NCBI GenBank assembly: GCA_025766275.1
Contig: JAFKAC010000111.1
Span: 109,566-173,565 of the forward strand
Source of the DNA: Lactarius indigo
Lineage: Eukaryota; Basidiomycota; Agaricomycetes; Russulales; Russulaceae
Reading direction: 5' to 3'
DNA: 64,000 nucleotides
Both the position numbers and the translations under genes were made by a program. The first letter of the stretch is position 1. Each line of letters starts with the position of its first letter. The notes below the pieces were generated by a model that made no database searches, was not told the origin of the DNA, and saw only the letters and a list, made by a program, of their open reading frames with translations. Positions 1-10,826 of the stretch are shown here, one piece after another.

Positions 1-433
1 TTGATTATGTAGATGTTGTCCCGGAAGTATTGCGCGACTTTTGGCGAACCACTGTGGAGGAGGTACTCGACCACCACGAGCGACTGCGCACATTAATCAG
101 CGACCGGAGAAGTCTGTGGGGGTATTATTAAGGGATGCACATACCTTGTATACATGCCGCCAGTATTTGCCTTTGTCATTCAGACGTTTGTCTAGCATGC
201 TGACTATGTCAACAAAGTCTTCACTTTGGCATCAGGTTAGCTGCGATGGGGACAGGGAGAAGTGAGGGGGAGGGGGGGGCGTACTGATTATATGACATCT
301 GTGCAAGCTCGTGCATCTGTGCGCCGCTGGGGATCACATTCTCACTGTTTGTGGCCGTGCGGACTTTCGCTTCGGCGTCCGAGTAACCGTTGGTCACGTT
401 CTTGACAACCCGTAGGGCACCCTTGAAGACCAT
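1..433 (-). CDS. Epsin-like ENTH-domain protein, 5' part (partial)
   Basis: N-terminal part of an ENTH-domain endocytic adaptor that binds phosphoinositides and helps clathrin-coated vesicle formation. The ATG is at 433. Exons read on the minus strand are 433-285, 223-145 and 83-1, separated by two 61-nt introns (284-224 and 144-84), and the gene continues past the left edge. The joined protein has the ENTH signatures: NGYSDAEAKVR near the N-terminus, DKRLNDKGKYWRHVYK in the middle, then HSGS and YFRDNIY. Phases agree at both junctions. UIM, clathrin and EH-binding motifs lie outside the window, so a yeast Ent1/2-type or Ent3/5-type protein cannot be told apart. The 120 or so visible residues show no frameshift. 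Confidence 0.9.
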
Positions 434-1240
434 GCTGTCCTATCTTGGGCTGTGGCTTGGGTGCTGCGGATGAAGAATAGATGTGTCTTAAAAAGAGAAA
501 GCTGTAGGAGATGTTGCAGGGGCGAGGTGTCTGGAGAGGGGTCCAGCCGCTGCGGAAGATAATGGAAACACTAAGAAGAATCAGGCGAGAGGAGGGTTAA
601 AAGGAGAGAAGAGGGGCTGTGACATGGCGTCGTTGCATAACCTCTTAATAATATGGACGAAGATGACCTGACCTTCCTGGCCTGGCCTGGCTGACTCCTT
701 CCGGTTGCTGAGTTGGCGTCATCATCTTCGCCTCCGATCACGGCGCCTATCCAATTTGGGGTTTCGGGCTTTTATAATCCCTTTTATGTGAAAGCAAATA
801 TCTGCAACACTAAGCATTTGCACTCACTTGCTAGTGGCTATGGGCTGTGACAATCGTCTGTGAAACACATACTGTACTTCGGGTGGCAGTGATATGTCGT
901 GCTAAAACAGGCTTCAGGCAAGGATTCCAGACAAGGTCTCGCTTATGTTATCATCTATCATCCGGTCTGGACTCAGCCCGTCCTTTCATTTCGGATGGTA
1001 CCACGTATTGTGATTGTACCATGGTGGCATGGCCCTTTTATTCCTTTATCGTTGTTGTTTTGACAAAACAAAGATCATCGCGCTTCTTCTTGTTTTTTGG
1101 GTTGCAGTCAATTCGGGGCAGGCTTGCGTATGCTACTCAGAAGCATAAGACTGTTGCTTCCCGTTTCATTTGTAACAATTGATATCCATGGAGCCATCAT
1201 CATGATTATTCCGGTTGCCGGCCGAGCCCGATGCCGGAAC
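434..1240. other. Intergenic region upstream of the epsin-like gene
   Basis: Holds the promoter side of the minus-strand epsin-like gene and the 3' side of the minus-strand homeodomain-like gene. I see no convincing coding pattern on either strand and no clear TATA box. Confidence 0.4.
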
Positions 1241-2120
1241 TCAGTTGTGCGCCAATTTGTCTCGTATCCTGAGTTGTAAGCTTCTCAGTCCTAATTGCGC
1301 AGCATCATCCCATTTTTTTACATGTACCGAACTAAACAGCGGTTCTATAGACCATTCCTGAAGGGGTTGCTCGCCTATGTCTTGCATAAACTCGGAGTTG
1401 GGAAGCGACTCCGACGCGCCAGTCTCGCTCAGGCCAGGTAGGATTGTCCTGCCGTCTCCGCCTGTACACTCCAAGGAAACCACAGTGTTGGCGGCGACGG
1501 CGGCGCTGCGTTATGTTAAATATCAGTATCTCGCGTCCAAGATCTCAGAGGGGATATTCCTAAGTGCACCAGATACACAGAGTACACATTCACATGGGAG
1601 TCCGGGGTATGGCAATGCTTCCCCGCCGCCGGAGTCCATGACTGTTACGGTCTCTGCAACAGCGGCTAAATTAAATTCCTGGTCCAGTCGGCCAGGGTGG
1701 TAGAACGCTGTGTCGTCGGAGCTCGGGTCCTGATCCGTCCGCTCGGACCCGGACTCGAAATTGGCGCCCCGCACCGTGTAAGCGCGAGTGCATGCACGAG
1801 AGCCACGGACTTGCACTTTCACGGGCAGTTCGTGTAGAGTGACGTTCGAGGGCGAGCAAGGGTTCAGCTCGTATGAGCCCGTCAGAGCTGCTTCGTCACC
1901 TGCGAGTCGGATATGGCGGGCGCGGCGACGGCTGAACCATCCACCTACTGTGGCGGGCGCGAGTCCGCGGTGCTGGGCCCACTTCTGGCGTGAGCCGGGG
2001 GTTGGGATGCGCTGGTCCCGATTCCAGATGACATGCAAGTCGCGCAGGTCTTGTTCGGTGAGGCATGTTCGAAGGACGACTGGGGCCGCACCAACCCGTG
2101 TAGACCCTACAGATACCTAA
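1241..2120 (-). CDS. Divergent homeodomain-like protein
   Basis: Probable homeodomain DNA-binding protein; the main exon is about 2100 down to 1577. Its first visible part reads as a homeodomain: a helix around DLRDLHVIWNRD, a second helix with SRQKWAQHRGL, then a recognition helix with VGGWFSRRRAR. Spacing from the first-helix hydrophobics to WF is within one residue of the norm. The residue normally Asn51 (WFxN) is Arg here, which is odd. After it comes an acidic, Ser/Thr-rich region. The frame stops at 1523 but reopens in the same frame, giving a likely last exon that ends at 1241; a donor at 1576 with an acceptor near 1468 keeps phase. The first exon and start codon are unresolved: the frame is closed by a TAG just upstream of the homeodomain at a possible acceptor. 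Mating-type HD proteins are one family with such sequences, but nothing nearby supports a mating locus. Confidence 0.5.
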
Positions 2121-2650
2121 GCTACCGATACAAGGAGGGCTAGAGTCAGAGGCCATTACTCTTCCCGATATTGAGAGACCCGCCCCTAGGTTTCTCACAC
2201 TTCGGCATGGGGATCGAGGTGGATATATGCGGGGATACGTTCGTTGAGGAGAACAAAAAAAAAATGACTACAGAACATAGGATCAGTTCCAAGGACCAGG
2301 TTGTACCCCAGGCTAGACGAAAACTACAGATGCCAGCGGCGCTGTCACTTCAAGTCATTAGAACAGAAGTGTACAGACCCAGGGTCCAGGACTTGCGTGA
2401 GGCCACGAGGAAGAAAAAAAAACAGCAGAGACAGAGAAGAACAACTTTGTATCAAATAAAAGAGAAAAAAAAAGATTTTCGACCGGAGCAGGGGCAAGAG
2501 AGAGACTTGTATGGGAGACAGAGGGAAAGGACTCGGGAGACGTGATACACGGGTGTCACGAAAACACGTGAATGTGTGACATCAATTCATCTGGCGCTCG
2601 CGCATCCGGGCCGTCGCTCAGAGCTTCAGATAGCTTAACACGGTCATACT
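2121..2650. other. Purine-rich intergenic spacer
   Basis: A-rich and AGA/GAA-rich on the plus strand, with several runs of 7-9 A between 2250 and 2475. The open frame here encodes a Lys/Arg/Gln-rich string with no domain character and is probably not a gene. It may hold the first exon of the homeodomain-like gene and the promoter of RAP1. Confidence 0.4.
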
Positions 2651-5004
2651 ATGACTCATGCTCGTGCCATGAGTAGTGACCCAACAGAACGTGATGAGGA
2701 GGGAAGCGATTCACAGGTAATAGGAGCCCTCAGTCTTTGGTCGCTACTGATCAAACTCACACTTTATGGGTTGACTATGACATCGTTGGTCAGGATCAAC
2801 TCTTTTCGCTCCCAGACGGCAAACCTGCACTGTTTCTTCTTCACGACTTCGACGACCCAAATTTGGTGGAGCGTATTACTGTAAGTTTCCACAGCGTTTA
2901 CCTCTGTCAATGTCCTGTTCCATAATTTTCCGCCAGGACTACGGTGGACAAGTCACGAATGATGAGACCACCGCCGACGTAATCCTAACGAGAAGCCGAG
3001 ATGTATACAGATCTTTGAAAGATAGATACGCGATATCAAGGAAGACGCACGTCCGCATGTCGGGTTTCGTGGATAGGTGTATCTATGCAGATCGGTTCGT
3101 GCTTGTACCCACCCCCGGGAAAGGGGTGCCTGGACGCATACCCGGAGCACGGTACGCACTCGAATAAACATACCCATCAACACTACTCTCATGAACCAAC
3201 GACCACCATAGTCGGACCGAATTCACCGAAGACGATGACGAACACCTGTGCCAATATATAGCCGAAATTTTGCCTGAGAAGAACGAAGGAGGGCGCACGG
3301 GTCACTTCATATACACCGATTTGATGCGTCGTGTGAGTTCCGTTACATTTCTGATCTATATCGTTCTCATTTCCGTTATATTGCCCCTTTCAGGCAGACC
3401 AATTTGGGCAGTACACATGGGCGCAACGTCATACCAAAGATGCTTGGCGTGAGCGGTATCGCAAAAATTGGTATCGCTTAGATCAAAGAATCGCTGAAAT
3501 CGTCGAGGAGAATCCCCCGGCGCCTGATGGGAAGGGTCTATACAAGTTCAGGAGATTCGGGAGGTTTGATCAGGATGAACTGGAGGGTGAGGAATTCATG
3601 TTGGATGCTGAGGAGGGTGCAGATTCGGCAACAGACAAGGAGGATGGCCCGGTTTGGGCCAAGAGAGCGAGTTCTCAACCTCAAAAAGAAGAGGAGGAGG
3701 AGGACGAAGAAGAAGAATACCAGCCAGAGGCTGGACTCAACCCACGCAGTCAGGACTCTTACCACAGAGAGGAAGATGATCGAGAAGCGCAGACTGTTGG
3801 ACGCCCAACCCCGCGTAGTAAAGCGAGACAAAAGCGCTGGCCTTCGCAAGGCAAAACTCCTGCATCAAAGCGACGCAAAGCGGTTTGTTAACCATCCTCC
3901 TGTGTTTTTTTTGTATTCACTCACTGAACGGAGCCAAGGCTGCGTGGGGACAAGCGATCCCCAGTCCCAATGACTTCGATCCGACGTCACCAGGTCCGGA
4001 CGGTGACGACCAAGTCGGCCAAGAATCCGGTACTCCGCCAGTCGATGCGGATGATCTTCCCATAACCGAACAACACGGTTTTCCAGCCGCACCTGAACCC
4101 GAGCCTGAAACCCAGAGAGTGATGAAGCAGGCAGCTCGTCGAGTTCGGTCAGTCGCACCCCCGGTCCGTATCTCGCCGCGCCGAACCCGCGCGCGTTCAC
4201 GCTCGGACACGGCAAATCTCCCGGAACCCACTCTAGCGCCGACGCGTCGACGCATCGCTTCAGGGGCAAAGGCGGTGGCTGCACTCTCGCCGCGCCGCTC
4301 GCGCCCCCGCCCGCGCTTAGGCCCCGTGGACTCACCCGAATTTGCGGCACGTGCCCTCGTAGCCATGGCAAAACCCAGAACCGCGACATTGGAGGCCGTC
4401 CCCGAATCCGAGTCGCATGCCACCCACGACGAGTTCCAAGCGCACTCGGAGGACGAGGGCGACATGGAGGAGGTCGAGGAGAACTTGCACACCGAAGCTG
4501 GTCTCTCAGGCGGTGCGTCGTGGCTTCTCAGAGACGAACCCCGGAAACTTATGCTGACGACGGGGTACTACTGTGTTAGACGACCCACACATAGATTCTC
4601 GGGCTCGTAGCCTCAGCGCCGATGACCGGCAGACATCAGGGCGTCTGCGGAAAGCGAGGGGTGCACCATCTGGTGCTGTGGGTCTTGACGAAGATCAAGA
4701 TGAGGAGGACGAGATTGAGGACTCTTCTGACGCTGAACTTCTTGCACGCGTCAAGAGGATGAGCACCCGTCCTCCACCCCCACCTCCGCCGAAGGCCAGG
4801 GCCAACCGGAACTCCAACAGGGGCGAGGAGTCGGACGAGCTATCCGCCGACGAGTTATTTCCGCCGCCGGGAACAAGCGCGCAAGCTGAGAAGAGCCGCC
4901 ACAAGCGAGTGGTCAAGAGCGTGCCGTACGTCTCACCTCCAGGTACCCGCGCAGCGGTGATGACGGAGAAGGGGAAGGGGAAGGCTGGTCTGCGTCGCAA
5001 GTAA
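2651..5004 (+). CDS. RAP1: RAP1-type telomere-binding protein (BRCT + Rap1 Myb)
   Basis: Telomere-associated protein of the Rap1/TERF2IP family, which acts at chromosome ends in the nucleus. The hand-built exons are 2651-2663, 2717-2880, 2937-3151, 3212-3332, 3394-3882, 3939-4512 and 4580-5004. All introns are GT..AG, phases agree, and the sum gives 666 residues and a TAA stop. An N-terminal BRCT-like domain lies at about residues 38-115 (PALFLLHDF, then DYGGQV and ADVILT). A Rap1-type Myb domain lies at about 131-210, with EFTEDDDEHLCQYIA, FIYTDLMRRADQFGQYTW and DAWRERYRKNWYRLD. After that the protein is low complexity: an acidic Glu/Asp run near 268-277, Arg/Ser-rich stretches, a proline run, and a basic C-terminus. 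I see no clear C-terminal RCT domain. The 13-nt first exon is the least certain part; the other exons are strongly supported by coding pattern. Confidence 0.85.
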
Positions 5005-5483
5005 CCGTCGTGTTGAACGTAGATCGCCCACTCGTTCCGCGCCACTTACTATGTCTGCTTTTTGTAGGTACATATATCATTATTTTTGCCAGTATAACAT
5101 TACGCATGTTCCATATTGTTCGCCGTGGGGTCGTGGTTGTCGCTTTGGATTATGTTACTCATTACTTTAATGCTGGCAATCACCAGATCGATTATGTATA
5201 TCTGCTATGGACTATGGACTCACACATGAGCGCTCTGAGCGAGTATCACCATAGGTAAGTGAGATGATACATGCTGCAATAGATTTCTTCTGGCTAAGTG
5301 TAGATCCGTTCGACTGCGCCACTTCCACCCCCGTCATTTAGCGACCCTGATATTGTTGGTCAATTGGTGACTGCACTGGTACAGCTTGCACAGTACTTCG
5401 GCCAAACTCTAAAATTAGTAAGAAAGATCATCGTCGATGTCATCAAGAGGAGCGAGTGCATACCGCTCGGAACTAAGTCCGAG
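5005..5483. other. Convergent intergenic spacer between RAP1 and aquaporin
   Basis: Lies between the stop of RAP1 (plus strand) and the stop of the aquaporin gene (minus strand), so it should hold both 3' ends. No gene recognised. Confidence 0.5.
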
Positions 5484-7113
5484 TCAGACCTCGACTCGGA
5501 ACGCGTGTCTTTCCCCATGTGGTACATGTTCCTCGGGCATCGGCGGCTCTTCTCCTCGAACCGGAGATCTATTCCTCCCCTGGACCTGGCGCGCACCAAA
5601 GGACGCTCTAGCGCTTGCATTTCTAATAACGAATGCCATTATAAGCTTGTTGTGAATAGAGAATGGCGAGTCTGAGAGCACTCACGGGCGGTTGATGAAG
5701 CTTTCCGGACCGCGGTAGATGAAGAGGTCGTATAACAAACCTGCGACGAGCCCGCCGCAGCACGACGCGATGATAGGCCCCCAGATCCAGTAGTGGTGAC
5801 GAAATGTGAATACTAATAACTAACAAGTCAGAACCGTCGAATGCCAAGATAGTGTCTCTGCACGGACCTTGCGAGCCGTACCCAACCATCGCGGTCATTA
5901 TTCGCGGTCCGAGGTCGCGTGCTGGATTGATTGCATAGCCTGCGAGTGCAGGTAACGAGCTATGTCAGCTTAGTGTCATTGCTGTGAAAAGACAACCCGT
6001 CTTGGTTGCGGCGATAGAACGTACCCGTTTGCATGCCAAAGGCTGCGCCGATGCCCAATATGACGAAAAAAATAGCCAGCGGGACGAGGCTAGGATGGAG
6101 GGCTGTGTTGTGCTTATCTGAAATGGCAAACACGACGAAGACGAGGATAAACGTCCCGATAAACTTCAAGTTTAAAGAGGACGCGAGGCGCAGATTATGA
6201 TCAACAGAGTAAATACGCTCCTAGTAGACGGGGCTTACTTCGTCGAAAAAGCAGTTGGCCGATGACACGTAGGCGAGCTGCTCAAAGACACTGTGTGAGA
6301 AGAGACAGATGGGGAAAAATACGGTACAAACTGGGTAAGTCGAAAAGAGGCGGGCAGTCTTGAGCGTCCGCTGGCCGGCACCGCCTTCAAAGATGTCAAT
6401 GCCTCCAGAGTAGTTGGCAAAAACGATGAGGGCGCCAATCCACGCCCCGATGATCTGGCCGAGGATGTAGGTGAATGCCTTGAACCATGGGAGCCCTCTG
6501 AAGATAGCCATACAGAGGGTCACCTGCAAATGAAACCCGATCTCAGAATCCGTACGGCAAGGTGCGCCGTGCATGAAAACGTACCGCGGGGTTTATGTGC
6601 CCACCTGTAACACCCACAGAGACCCATACACCCAGAGCGGCGCCTTTAGAAGCGTTGGTCACGTATTCAGCTTTGTCATGAGGGCGAGAAATATCCCATT
6701 GGGGGTATTACATACCGCAACCCCAGGCAACGTTGAAACCGAGATAACTTCCCTGTGGTGAAGGGGAGATATTGACATCCGCACTAAGCGCGAACTGGCA
6801 GTTTACGCCAGTTCCAACGAGGATGAGGATCATTGTGCCGAGAAGTTCTGCAGCGGGCTCCCTGATATTCTCTCTAAGGCATCTTGTGTTAGTGGAAAAA
6901 AAGTAATGTCGTGTAGGTGCACGCTGACCGTATTTTTGCCCATTGGTTTGGATATCGAGTGTAAGACGTCGCTTGACTTGGGCAGGTCAGATCAAACGGG
7001 GTCCTTAGCCTTTCGTCCTTGTGACTCATGGGTAGTTCTCCATTCCTGCTAACCTCAGGACGTTCATCAACTTTGCGGAAGAGCCATCTCGGAAACCAGA
7101 AAGGCCTACGCAT
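5484..7113 (-). CDS. Aquaglyceroporin (MIP family channel)
   Basis: Membrane channel of the major intrinsic protein family, expected to pass glycerol and water. Nine exons were assembled on the minus strand: 7113-6929, 6873-6716, 6643-6585, 6523-6332, 6280-6239, 6163-6025, 5939-5868, 5812-5686 and 5622-5484. Phases agree throughout and give 370 residues. The first pore motif is GGHINPAVT (NPA at residues 132-134). The second is YAINPARDLGPR (NPA at 263-265); the Asp after NPAR marks the glycerol-permeable subgroup. Membrane segments are evident around TMILILVGTG, GQIIGAWIGALIVF, FIGTFILVFVVFAI and the WIWGPIIASCCGGL region. The cytosolic N-terminus is about 60 residues, ending in the typical NQWAKIRENIREP. 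The C-terminal exon is the least certain because several acceptors fit; the one at 5623 keeps frame. The intron at 6331-6281 is 51 nt with no stop in frame, so a retained form is possible. Confidence 0.92.
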
Positions 7114-7180
7114 AGGTGAGGTGAAAGGTTTTGCGCAGGTTAAAGTGTGGGCCAGCGTCAATACTATACTAAGGTTCTGT

Positions 7181-7238
7181 GAATTTGACGAATTTGACGA
7201 ATTTGCTGAATTTGATTTAATGAATTTGACGAATTTGT
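7181..7238 (+). repeat. 9-bp minisatellite (GAATTTGAC type)
   Basis: Five to six imperfect copies of a 9-bp unit (gaatttgac and variants such as gaatttgct) lie between the divergently transcribed aquaporin and rhodanese genes. Confidence 0.85.
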
Positions 7239-7312
7239 ATTCGGCCTTTACAGTCAATCTGGGCATCACTGCATGGCGGCTGAGCGCCGTGTTTTCCTTA
7301 CCACTCGTCAGG

Positions 7313-7845
7313 ATGAACCCTGTAAATTTGCCAAAGCCGACGCCTGCTTGGGCCCTGTCATTTCCAGAACCCCGCTCACACCCACTCAGCATGTCGCCAG
7401 ACGAACTTCACAAGTTGCTCACCACGAAGTCCTCCGCCGCCGACTTCATAGTCGTCGACGTGCGACGCACAGATATAGACGTGTGTCTATTCCCGTGATC
7501 CGTCAAGTCTACAGAGTGTCTCATATATGTTGTGACGATGCATCGCGCCAGGCTATGATCACTGGTGCCATTAACCTGCCAGCACAGACGTTTTACCCCC
7601 TGCTTCCGACGCTGGCTTCTATATTGGGGAAGTTTCCAATCGTCGTTTTTCATTGTTCTTCATCACTGGGACGAGCCCCACGCTGTGCGGGATGGCTTCA
7701 AGATAGGCTCCCGCCGGACTCGGAGTGCAAAATTTTCATCCTCGAAGGTGGAATGAAAGCGTGGCGTGAGCGCTTCGGAGAGGGTGCACAGATGATAGTA
7801 GAGATGCCGGTTGAGGAGGGAGAAGACATCGGGACGAGGAAATGA
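7313..7845 (+). CDS. Rhodanese-domain protein (Cdc25/Arr2-like small form)
   Basis: Small single-domain rhodanese. Exons are 7313-7480 and 7552-7845 with a 71-nt GT..AG intron, giving 153 residues. Visible motifs are a leading FPEP, then VVDVRRTD (the CH2A-type Asp/Arg region), GAINLPAQTFYP, the active-site loop VVFHCSSSLGRAPRCAGW, and ILEGGMKAW near the end. The probable catalytic Cys is residue 91. Rhodanese loops of this kind occur in small fungal phosphatase/arsenate-reductase-like proteins and in sulfurtransferases; sequence alone does not decide. ATG 7313 is preferred over the in-frame ATG at 7391 because the FPEP segment is typical of the family. It is divergent from the aquaporin gene, whose start is only about 200 bp away. 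Confidence 0.88.
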
Positions 7846-8760
7846 GAATCAGGGCGGGCCTTTGGGTGCTGCGTAGGGGGGTTTTGATAAGAGCGTGGGA
7901 GATACGTTCTCAGTCTTTTGAGAGAAAAGACTGATTGTTTGGACCTGACAGGAATGCGGATACATTGGCATGGTTTAGAAAGATGGTATAAGGTATACAG
8001 TAGAAAACGGAGCTTACTAGCAGCCATTTGGGACAACAAGTACTGTAATACGAATTTGATACGCGAGACGGCACAGATGATTGCTTGGACGATCGCGTCC
8101 TTTCTCCGATGCTCTGCCTCCGCCTTTAGGCAGGAGAAACTCGCTGGCGCAGGTAAGTTCATACCCCATGACCAATGGCTCCGATGCTGGCTCGACAGCA
8201 TTGTCATCCAGGGTGGTATTGACGCAACCCGCCGCGCGAGACGCTTCGCCGCCATCGCTTCCCCTGCCAATGGGTCCGAGTCAAGGTGGAGGAGTCGATG
8301 TGAACCATAACGCTCATGCCCTCAAGCCAATAGGGGTGACGAGCATCTTTCATCCGCGGGGGCATGGACATGTTGTTAGTTCTATGAATTGGGTCACCAC
8401 ATTGTAATTGATGCCGTCAAGTTTTTGCCATTGGCCGTGTGCTGCCGCGGCATCATGGCAAACTCTGTGGTGTTGACACTCCGTGAAACTCATGTCCTCC
8501 GAATCGTACCACTTTGTAGTATTGTTACAGTTTTGCTACCTTGTGCTCAAATGGTCTACTGCCGCTTTCTTCTTCCCTTGGTCGTATGAGACTTTTCCCG
8601 GGCCCTGGGTTGCGGAGAGATACTCTAGAACCTCAAAGAAGCGGGAGGTCGCTCTCAGGTTCGTTACATGCCAGTGCGCGCGCACGGGCTCGCGCAACAT
8701 GTGGCGTTCCAGCACGAGGCGATAGGTAACGGTTTTAATCAAGACCACTACTGTACAGTA
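7846..8760. other. No gene recognised
   Basis: Short open frames on both strands with no family features. Probably intergenic sequence downstream of the rhodanese gene. Confidence 0.4.
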
Positions 8761-8779
8761 TCTATCGAGTATTACATAT

Positions 8780-9150
8780 AATCAGCGGCGTAGCCTCAAG
8801 ACCTGACTTCATCGACCTCGCTCTCGTCAGCGTCAGCGAGCTCACATTGCTCCCTATTAACAGCAAGGACACTCTCGGCGCCGGAACCAATGGCGGCGGT
8901 GGCGGAGTGACGGGACGCGGGCGCGAAGCCGCGGCACCAGACGACTGCTCGCGCCTGCGGCGAGCGCAACTAGTACATAAATACAAAATGGATGACGGAA
9001 GAGACACGTACCATTACCGTCAGGCCGAGGGATGCAGGGGCGGCCCGCGGCTTCACATTGCCAACAAAATATGAGGGGGAAACCCCGACACGCGGTGCGC
9101 AACCGACCTTTTTGCGCGTGCAGTACTCATTCTAATATGACGTTAGGAAG
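8780..9150 (-). other. Weak coding-like segment with Cys-rich motif
   Basis: On the minus strand a Cys-rich string with CWQCEAAGRPCIPRPDG spacing (CX2CX6C) is followed by a plausible 62-nt intron (GTAATG..CGCAG). After it comes a Pro/Arg-rich or acidic stretch, depending on frame. The pattern recalls part of a fungal zinc-cluster region, but no complete Cys6 set or long frame can be built. It may be a relic or chance. Confidence 0.2.
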
Positions 9151-9444
9151 AGTACGATCGGACGCGTCAGTGGGAGAACGTATTTGTACGTAGTTTGGAA
9201 TGGTCTTGGTGTCCATCAACTCGTCAGCTCGAGCGCATTCGAGACCGGCGCGAGGTGTAGGGGCATATATCTATGGGACCGACGGGTCAGAAACTCGTAT
9301 GCAAGTAAACGATACACACTACGCGATCAGTGGAGGCTGCCACTGCGGCCTGGCGAACAGGACGTAATGTGACCTCAGGGGTTCGCAATGATAGTGGGCG
9401 AAGACGACGGAACAGAGCGCCCCGACTTGGTAGGAATGAGCATG

Positions 9445-10028
9445 GCGGTCTACGATGAGGGAGGAGAGTCCGTGACGGGTGTCGAATGGACGCGGTGAGG
9501 ATCCTGGCTTGCCATGAACACACTGTCGCGGTGTTTGTCGAACTCATTGAACCTCTTTGACACTGCGTACGTACTCGCCGAGGAGAAAGCATAGCGCTGG
9601 GATAGGGCAGTTGCTGTCGACGCGACCTAGAGTAGCCTCTCCTCCATTCCGGCGACGAGCAGTAGTGCTCGGTCTACGCCACTGTCGCGTACTTCAATAG
9701 GTCAGCGTGTACTACGTCCTCGATAAACGTGGTTACGAGCGGGTCAGCGTACGCGTCGATACCGGCATTGGCACCGAACGAAGCAACCAAAACCAAACCA
9801 AAATCTGCAAAGAAACCAGCACATGTCAAATGAGGAGCGACGTGCCAATATGTCGGAAAATGACTTCACCCACTCCTCGGCGGCGGCGGTATCGGCGGGG
9901 AGCTCGGTCAGGGAGGGGCGCAGGCCTAGCAAAGAATTGCAGGCAACTTTGTATGTGAGCTGCCGAGGCCGAGAGAGTCCATGGCGAATACTGTGCGTAA
10001 GTACTTGAAGTAGCAGGAAATTCTGCAT
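9445..10028 (-). other. Unidentified coding-like segments, possible decayed gene
   Basis: Three consecutive minus-strand stretches look like protein: one with LTELPADTAAAEEW near 9900, one with VASFGANAGIDAYADPL near 9750, and one with FNEFDKHRDSVFMASQ near 9530. A 60-nt intron could join the last two in frame. The first junction needs either a different frame or an indel, since the good acceptor at about 9803 does not keep phase with the most protein-like upstream frame. I do not recognise the family. It may be a real gene with an unresolved first exon or a decayed one. Confidence 0.3.
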
Positions 10029-10826
10029 GAGATCCGCGATCGCGTGGAAAAATAAGTCCCGGCAACTTCCTTTGGCAACTTCCTTTTCTTCTCCATCTCA
10101 ACCTACTTAGCTTACTCCGACGTGGAACTTCATCTTCGTGCCAGCGGTATAAAAGCGAACTAGGCCGAAGAGCGACTTGATAAATACTCCATCTATATCC
10201 CACATGCATTTAGTCAGCGTCCGAGTCGTCTGCAGAGTTTCGTAGCTGTAAGCTTCGAATCATTCGCGAGGAGGGCGACTTGGACTTGCAGCTCGTCCTA
10301 GAGAGCAAAGTGCTGTCTATTTGTTTGCTAAGGAGTTCGAGCCGTCACTCCTTGTGGTGGTACGTAACATTGCGGCGTCGAAGAAGTGTGCTACGGCTTA
10401 ACCCGAGTTTCAATGAGCCAACTAGAAGACAGGTCAAGCCGTACGATCAGAAATGGTGGATCCGTGGCTCTAGCCCCCTCTCCCCCCCTTTTTTTAGGCA
10501 TTGATTTATATGCATCCTTGTCGGACTAGGGCTTGGAAGTTCAGGGATCAGCGGTTTGGGTGTTGACTCGCGTCCGTGCGGTACCCATTTGGTACTTCAC
10601 AAGCTTTGATCAATTCCGAGGTTCACAAGCGCGTTTCTGTGTTGGTCGTGTCAACGTCCGCGGTGAGAAGGGTTTTTTTTTTTTTTTTTTCTTTTATTTC
10701 CCCTCTTAAAAGTGCAGAATCCTGCTTATTGACCTCCGGTTCTGACCTCTGCCCTGTCTTGCTTTTGTTTTCGCTGTTTTTCACCGACCACCAGCACAGC
10801 AAGCAGTGACCACCACCACTACCTTA
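10029..10826 (+). other. Upstream region of the SLC35-like gene with long T run
   Basis: No gene recognised. A run of 18 T lies at 10673-10690, followed by a pyrimidine-rich stretch up to the start codon at 10827. This is typical of fungal promoters and 5' UTRs. Confidence 0.45.

Noticed and set aside
3917..4492. 191-codon minus frame over RAP1
   Set aside because: Antisense shadow of the spliced RAP1 coding sequence.
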